A stretch of 12,173 bases of DNA from positions 1-12,173 of the forward strand of contig JASAOO010002878.1 of the NCBI GenBank assembly GCA_030849075.1, given 5' to 3'. A model generated the notes under the pieces. It was not told the origin of the DNA and ran no database searches. It saw only the letters and a list, made by a program, of their open reading frames with translations. Position 1 is the first letter of the stretch; each line of letters begins with the position of its first letter. Source of the stretch: Zelonia costaricensis. Lineage: Eukaryota > Euglenozoa > Kinetoplastea > Trypanosomatida > Trypanosomatidae. The translations under genes were made by a program, and so were the position numbers. Shown in pieces: positions 7,466 to 12,173 of this stretch.

Positions 7466-8049
7466 CGTGTGTGTGTGTGTCTGTGTGTCCAAGTGCATGT
7501 GCCGGTGCAAGCGCGCACCGCCGCGCGTCGGCAGTGCATCGAGAGGCAGAGTGGAATGGAAAAAAAGAGTGTGCTCAGTTCGAGAAGAAATACTCTCACA
7601 CACGCACACAATGTGGCGCAGGGACGGGGTGGGGGGGGGGGGCAGCTAGGAGGCACACATCTCAGCGCATTTACGAGCTTCTCACCACCGCCCCCCAAAA
7701 AAAGAATTTAAGCGTCACGATCATAGGTGCGATAAACGCTGAGAGGAGCCTTTCTCGGCGTCTTGTTCTCCACCGTAGCTGTCGTTTTCGCTCTTTTATT
7801 TTTAGCTGACTGTTGGCGACCCGCTGGCACCTGTTCACCCTCCCCATTCCTCCTTCTGAGAGACACCGCCTTTACCGTTGCCGCTCGTCTGCCGGCCACA
7901 CCCCGGCGCGGTCCGGCATCGCCCGCCCGCGGACACTTCTCTCGCAACCACGCCCCCTCTCCCACCCCGTCTTATCCCTAGCCCCTTTCACCCTACTCGT
8001 CTGTCGGGTCTGTGCTCTCGTCTGCGTCCCGTCGCCTCTAGAATTGTAC
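7466..8049. other. Spacer with GT repeat and 12-G run
   Basis: A GT tract lies at 7466-7488. An imperfect G block (GGGG at 7626-7629, T, then 12 G at 7631-7642) sits in DNA that turns briefly purine-rich. The region 7810-7985 is C/G-rich and reads open from a TTG, but shows no recognisable protein. No gene is seen. Confidence 0.5.
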
Positions 8050-8480
8050 TCCGAGGGCCTCAAGGAAAGAAAAAGGAGTACACTAGAGGAAACAAGCGAC
8101 GCAGAGGTGACAAGAAGGGAGCGCACGGCGCACACAGGTTGGACGAGGTCGGGGGGGGGGGGAGGGAGGGATGAGGGGTGGGGGGGGTGGGGGCAGAGGC
8201 CCATGGAGGTGGCGGAAGCCTGCCGTCTGTCTCACGCACCGATTCATTTTCGTGTGGAAAACACAGAGAAAAACGGGTTGCCCTTCTTCCTCTTCCTTTG
8301 TCGTCCTCTTCCCCCCCCCCTGCACTTCGCCGTGCACTCTTCGTAAGGCTAAGCAGTGCTCCGGACTGGGGGGGGGTGCCGTGTGCATGACTGGGAGAAG
8401 AACGAAAGAAAAAGAGAGGTCAGGTAAAGCTGGGCACACCCAAAACACACACACACACACACAAGAAACAGAGAAGAAGA
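8050..8480 (-). other. Purine/G-rich block; minus-strand pyrimidine polarity
   Basis: Most of this block is A/G-rich on the + strand (for example 8060-8200 and 8385-8425), so pyrimidine tracts lie on the minus strand. One of them, near 8394-8425, ends in CAG on that strand like a splice acceptor. It holds a dense G tract (8151-8196), a nine-G run (8368-8376) and (CA)n at 8445-8463. Plus-strand C runs occur at 8311-8320. No gene is called on either strand. Confidence 0.45.
8151..8196 (+). other. Dense G tract, potential G-quadruplex
   Basis: A run of 12 G is followed by GGG, GGG, GGGG, a run of about eight G, and GGGGG, separated by only one to three bases. Four or more tracts of three or more G with short loops satisfy the usual G-quadruplex pattern several times over. 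Confidence 0.8.
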
Positions 8481-8735
8481 AGGTGGGAAGTGGGTGCGTT
8501 CGCCACAAGCCACAGACCTGTCGTGGGTGGCCAGGTCGAACGGTGGGGTCGGCGGCTCCTTGATGGGGGCAGCGTACCAAGGCACCTGCCGCTGGGCAGC
8601 GAACCTCCCTCGTCCTCCACCCGCACCGTCACTCTCTCTTCGTTTAAAGAAGGGACTAGAGTGGCTGAGCGGGACAAATGGTGCGATCCCCAGAGATGGA
8701 ACGGCCGCCCCCCCCTTCTTCTCCCTTTCCCTGTG
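8480..8735. mobile_element. Possible decayed SIDER-like retroposon fragment
   Basis: About 250 bp of complex, non-repetitive DNA between microsatellites. It contains a short stem, CTGCC/GGCAG around GCTG (in the 8585-8605 area), and tRNA-A-box-like TGGCTGAGCGGG at 8662-8673. SIDER elements are common short degenerate retroposons in Leishmania 3' UTRs, and the composition and setting would fit. I did not align it to a consensus, and neither ends nor a target-site duplication are visible. Confidence 0.22.
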
Positions 8736-8880
8736 TCACTCAGGCGCCGGCAGGGCAGACGGCTCCTTGCAGGGTGCAGTCAGAGCAGCACTTCCCGCGT
8801 GCATGCATCGCCTCGTGCACTCCTTGATCAACTCCTTTTTTTTTTCTTATTGCATTGCTTCTGCCTTTCTTCTTTTCCGC
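8736..8880 (+). other. Mixed spacer before CA array
   Basis: Balanced DNA (8740-8820) followed by a T/C-rich stretch (8823-8878) with a T run of about ten. No gene is seen. Confidence 0.4.
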
Positions 8881-8969
8881 ACAACACAAATACACACAAA
8901 CACGGAAACACACACACACACACACACGCACACACACACACTCTAACGTGACACAACAACAACAACAAC
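8881..8969. repeat. CA microsatellite plus CAA trinucleotide repeat
   Basis: CA-rich DNA with a near-pure (CA)n stretch from about 8908 to 8941 is followed after a short gap by five to six CAA units (8953-8969). Confidence 0.9.
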
Positions 8970-9802
8970 GCCATTGCGTCCACGTGCGTACACACGCGTT
9001 GCAGTGTGGCTTTACGTCTCAGAAGCCCTCACCCTCTCCCTCCCCCCTCCCTCGCCCTCCCTCCCTCCGTCGCCAGTCCTTTTCTTTTCTTCTCTTCCGC
9101 ACCACATCACGGCTCACGTCCCGCTTCCCCACACGGCGTTGCACTGCCTTTGGTATCTCTTCTTGCGGCCTCACCCACCCCTCATCGCTCTCTCTCTCCC
9201 CCTCACTCGTCTGCTCCTTCTCATCCACTGCACACGCACGCACGTCTCACCACTCCCCTCGTCGCCCCCCCCGTGTACGTGCCGTGTTGGGCGTGGCCGC
9301 ACTCACGAACGGTCGCTGCTTTCACATTGCTTCCTCGACGTGTGGCTCCCTCTCGCCCTCCGCCCTCCCTCGAGTCTCTGCCTGTCTCCCTTTTTTTTAT
9401 CTTCTGCCGGCCTCATCGACCGTGCCCTGACGTGTCACTGCGTTGCCATCGTGAAAACGGCATCACTACCCGCCAAGGCAATTCATCTCGTTGGCACGGC
9501 ACCTTTTTTTTTTCTTTTCCGCTGCGACTCGAAGGGCCCAGCCAACGTGCGCACGGTACCGCGTTGACCTGCCCAGTCCTTCACCCTCTCCCTCACCCTC
9601 CTCATCGCGTCTCCCTCTATCTCCTTGTGCTGGATCGAGACAGGGAGGCATCAGACACGGAAAAAAAAAAAGGTAAACAACTGCACTCGACGCCGCGTCT
9701 TCTTCTTCTCCTTTTCCTTTGGCTCTCTCAGCTGCGCAGTACGACAAGGGCGAGTGGCTCCTCGACTTCACTGCAACAGAGACAGTCTAACTCAAAAGCA
9801 GA
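8970..9802 (+). other. Pyrimidine-rich spacer, no gene seen
   Basis: Mostly C/T runs on the + strand (9020-9420 and 9575-9630), with T runs at 9389-9398 and 9505-9514 and an A run of about 12 at 9660-9671. A long frame open from a GTG at 9006 to 10070 is rejected because it is proline/serine-rich low complexity and passes through the CA array as His/Thr repeats. Confidence 0.55.
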
Positions 9803-9847
9803 TACACACAAGCACACACACACACACACAAGCACACACACACACAC

Positions 9848-9885
<38 letters not shown>
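9803..9885. repeat. Long interrupted (CA)n microsatellite
   Basis: About 80 nt of CA dinucleotides with only a few interruptions (aagcac twice, cgc once). It is the longest microsatellite in the window and keeps all frames open, which creates spurious long ORFs on both strands. Confidence 0.95.
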
Positions 9886-9887
<2 letters not shown>

Positions 9888-10430
9888 ACGGGCGCGGAGC
9901 GTGGTGCGGCTACGCCTTGGGCATTCCATTTCTGGCACCCAGAAAGAAAAAGAAGGAAAAGAGACCGAGAGCATCGCACAAAACGTACGAACAGGCTCGA
10001 GTCTCAACCTAAGCCACACGTACCGCTTCACGACCGCCACACGCTTCTTTCTTTTTCCCCCCCTTCTTGAAAGCGTTGTGGAAGCCTCCGGCGCGGAAGG
10101 GCAACGCGCGCTTTTCTTCTCCGGGAGTTGCATTTGGCGGGCGTGCCAGCGGTGTGCCGTCGGGCCACTATTCGTCTCTCTCTTCTCTGTAAGAAATCCA
10201 ACCGCGCAGTGGTGTGCAGGTGAAGCAGCGTGCGTGCAGGAGAGAAGATAAAAGAAAAGGAAGGAAACTAAGGACGCGCGAGTGCCTGCGTGCACGTACG
10301 CAGATACACTCAAACACAGACGCCAAGCACACACAAAAAAAGAAAAGAGAGGAAGACGTGCGAGGAGTCGGAAGGCGATTTATCCGCTCATCGCCACGGC
10401 ACGGCTGCGCACCTTTTCTTTTCTCTTCCC
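9886..10430. other. Mixed spacer with purine-rich patches
   Basis: Purine-rich + strand patches lie at 9938-9975 and 10238-10365; balanced DNA lies between (10080-10220). Minus-strand pyrimidine tracts with CAG occur near 9938-9955. No gene is recognised. Confidence 0.45.
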
Positions 10431-10897
10431 CCCTACCCTTTTCTCTCTCGCTCACTTCATCAGTAGCTCGGGTCCCGGTGTGTGTAATCCGTTAAAGCGG
10501 AAGGAGTCGTTTCTCCGCAGCTTGACGACACGCACCGCACAGAGTCGTACGAGGCCGCTGCGCGTCTTTTTCTTTCTCCCATTTTCGTTTCTGCGGTGCC
10601 CCCCTCCCCCTCCCTGATCGGACTTGCAGTCGCGGGCACGTGCTCTCCTCCAGCTGCTCCCCTGCTCTCCCAAACCGTGTGCGCGTTTCGACCTCCCCCG
10701 TGAGGCACTTGCGCATCTCCCCCCCTCTCCCTCTCCTGTGCCTCCGCCAGCTGTGTCACCCCTGTTGTCTTGTGTTTTCCTGTTCTGCTTTCGTCTCTGC
10801 GTGTGCGGGCTTTCTTTTTCTCTTTTCGAAGGGCTTCGTGTGTTGGCGCACATTGGTTTTAACTCGCCATCCTCCCTCCCCCAAAAAAGAGCACTTT

Positions 10898-10946
10898 CGT
10901 TTTTTTTTTTCGGGTTTACTTGTTCCGAATTCTTCCCTTTCTTTAG
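10898..10946 (+). promoter_or_regulatory. Candidate trans-splice acceptor
   Basis: A T/C-rich tract beginning with about ten T and ending in ccctttcttt is followed at once by AG at 10945-10946. The tract length and adjacent AG fit a spliced-leader acceptor. No convincing ORF follows, so it may be cryptic or serve a distant gene. Confidence 0.35.
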
Positions 10947-10998
10947 AGTTTCTGGTGGTGGCTGCTCGTGCCGTCTCGCCCTTCACCACGCAATCGGG

Positions 10999-11041
10999 CA
11001 CACACACACACACATCTACACTCGCACACACGCACACACAC
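10999..11041. repeat. (CA)n microsatellite
   Basis: CA dinucleotides interrupted by tcta and ctcg, in the spacer between the two acceptor-like sites. Confidence 0.9.
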
Positions 11042-11340
11042 CGGCTCACCTCCCACTCAACACTTCTTCTCTCGCTCTCTCTCACACCCCAACCCAGTCC
11101 TGAGTGGTTTGTATTTCTCTATTTCACACCGCATCGCTGAAGCAGCTACACCTCGGGTCGTGCCCCCACCTTTTTTTCCCTGTTGGTCTCTTGCTTCCCC
11201 TTCGCCCCCCCGATCTTCGGCTTTACGGCTGCCTGTTCGGAGTCCACACTTCACTTTCACGCCAGGCACTCCTTTTTTTTTCTTTTGGGTTGTTATCCTG
11301 CACGTGTCCCTAGCTCCATCTTGTGCTTTCCCAGTACTCT

Positions 11341-11386
11341 TATTTCACGATCTTCATCTTTCCACCTTTTCTTTTTCATATTTCAG
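11341..11386 (+). promoter_or_regulatory. Candidate trans-splice acceptor
   Basis: A T/C-rich tract (tttccaccttttctttttc) ends in atatttcAG with the AG at 11385-11386, close to the classical 3' splice-site consensus. No ATG-initiated gene with codon bias follows within the window, so its use is uncertain. Confidence 0.35.
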
Positions 11387-11645
11387 TGAAGGCGTGCGTG
11401 CGTCGGCGCAGGCGTGTGTGTGTGTGTGTGCGTGTATTGGCGTTTGCGTCGTGGCACGACTGCGTGTCGCCCCCCCTCCTCCGCTTCCCTTCCCCCCTTG
11501 TCGGTCCTGCCGTGCTGCATTTGTGTCTTCGCGTCTTTTTTTTTTATCGCTGATTAGTGCTTCGCTGCCCGCTGGTCCCCGCCTCTCGACTAGTCACTCC
11601 CTCCCCGTCCACCTTTCTCCTTCTGTTCTACTCCCCCCTTTTTCT

Positions 11646-11669
11646 TGTGTGTGTGTGTGTGTGTGTGTG
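11646..11669. repeat. (GT)n microsatellite
   Basis: Twelve uninterrupted GT units in pyrimidine-rich DNA near the right edge. Confidence 0.95.
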
Positions 11670-12173
11670 CAAGGGTGTGCGCTGTCTGCGCGTCGTGCGG
11701 AGAGGAAGAGGGCGTCCACTACCCAGTTGCCGCTCCCCCCCCTCCCTCCCCGCTCACTCAGTTCTGCGTCGGCGTTTTGTTGCTTTTTTCCACATTTTCA
11801 CCCTTTTTTTTTGCCTATCTGCCGTCCGCGTCTCCCGGTACCCGCTCGCCGCTGCCTACTGCTACTACGTCTGTTTCTTGTTGATTTCCCTTTTTTCCCT
11901 TGACTCTCTCTGTCTCTCTTTCTGCTGCTTCTGCGACTGCCGTCTTCTCTTTGTTTTCTTTTTCCCCCTCCCCCCCTTTCTCGATTGCGGCTGAATCGGC
12001 CAGCGTCTTTGTCTTTTTTTTTTGTGTTTGGTACTTTCGGTGTACGCTCCCTCGTCTTCACTTCGTCTCTTCTACGCTTCCTCCGTCCCCTCCCTCTTCA
12101 TACTTTGCTTTCTCTTGTCGCTACCCGACGCTGTAGTGGCGCCGCCTCTACTCCCCCCCTTCTCCTCTCCCCA

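Larger units (their letters stand above)
10431..12173 (+). other. Pyrimidine-rich spacer, probably ahead of a + gene
   Basis: The + strand is almost continuously T/C-rich. It carries CA repeats at 10999-11041 and GT repeats at 11413-11435 and 11646-11669. Two acceptor-like sites stand out and are listed separately. Long open frames here (for example 10968-11903 from GTG) are F/L/S/P-rich and lack codon bias. Such DNA is typical ahead of trypanosomatid genes, so a + strand gene may begin beyond the right edge. Confidence 0.55.

Noticed and set aside
7072..7809. 245-codon open frame on the + strand
   Set aside because: It starts at GTG, is Cys/Ser/Pro-rich low complexity and overlaps other equally open frames.
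8083..8580. 165-codon minus-strand frame
   Set aside because: It is mostly Pro, Cys/Val and Lys/Glu runs from homopolymers and repeats, with no bias or recognisable domain.
8662..8691. tRNA-like A box (TGGCTGAGCGGG) and partial B box
   Set aside because: The two motifs are only 7 nt apart and no acceptor or anticodon arm can be drawn, so it is not a tRNA.
9006..10070. 354-codon open frame on the + strand
   Set aside because: It starts at GTG, is dominated by Pro/Ser/Leu runs, crosses the long CA array as His/Thr repeats, and lacks third-position bias.
10968..11903. 311-codon open frame on the + strand
   Set aside because: It starts at GTG and translates pyrimidine tracts and GT repeats (F/L/S/P and Cys/Val runs). 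It has no protein-like segment.
1..12173. CRISPR arrays, bacterial operons, rRNA, spliced-leader RNA genes
   Set aside because: No regularly spaced non-simple repeats, no Shine-Dalgarno/operon structure, and no recognisable rRNA or SL RNA sequence were found on either strand.

Overview
The window looks like nuclear DNA of a trypanosomatid, most likely Leishmania or a close relative (Leptomonas, Crithidia). This rests on four things seen in the sequence: long polypyrimidine tracts ending in AG (SL trans-splicing signals), very many (GT)n/(CA)n microsatellites and G or C homopolymers, one intron-less gene with strong G/C bias at codon third positions, and no bacterial promoters, ribosome binding sites or operons. 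The genus and species are inferred from style and were not matched to any reference.

Layout. Positions 1-1597 are non-coding flank: CA repeats, then pyrimidine-rich DNA with several candidate acceptors, ending in the likely acceptor of the only convincing gene. That gene (1638-2438, +) encodes a 266-residue protein of unknown function. About 9.7 kb without a convincing gene follows. Going rightwards it holds GT-rich 3' flank and pyrimidine tracts (2439-3600), a cluster of compact hairpins ending in an A-rich block with a perfect 10-bp stem (3601-3801), GT/CA repeats around islands of ordinary-complexity DNA (3802-7465), a mixed stretch with poly-G (7466-8050), a purine- and G-rich block (8050-8480), a complex segment that might be a decayed SIDER-type retroposon (8480-8735), long CA arrays (8881-8969, 9803-9885, 10999-11041), and finally 1.7 kb of pyrimidine-rich DNA with strong acceptor-like sites (10431-12173). 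The last part suggests that another + strand gene starts just beyond the window.

How it works together. In trypanosomatids genes are co-transcribed and separated by trans-splicing and polyadenylation, so the single gene is probably one member of a rightward polycistronic unit. Most of the remaining DNA would be UTR or intergenic spacer. Its unusual length and the alternation of strand polarity leave room for a unit boundary, long UTR control, decayed retroposons or unannotated small RNAs. Small ORFs at 3448, 4311, 5149 and 6359 (+) and 6664-6975 (-) are reported as weak candidates only. I found no strong evidence for a novel defence or mobile system.
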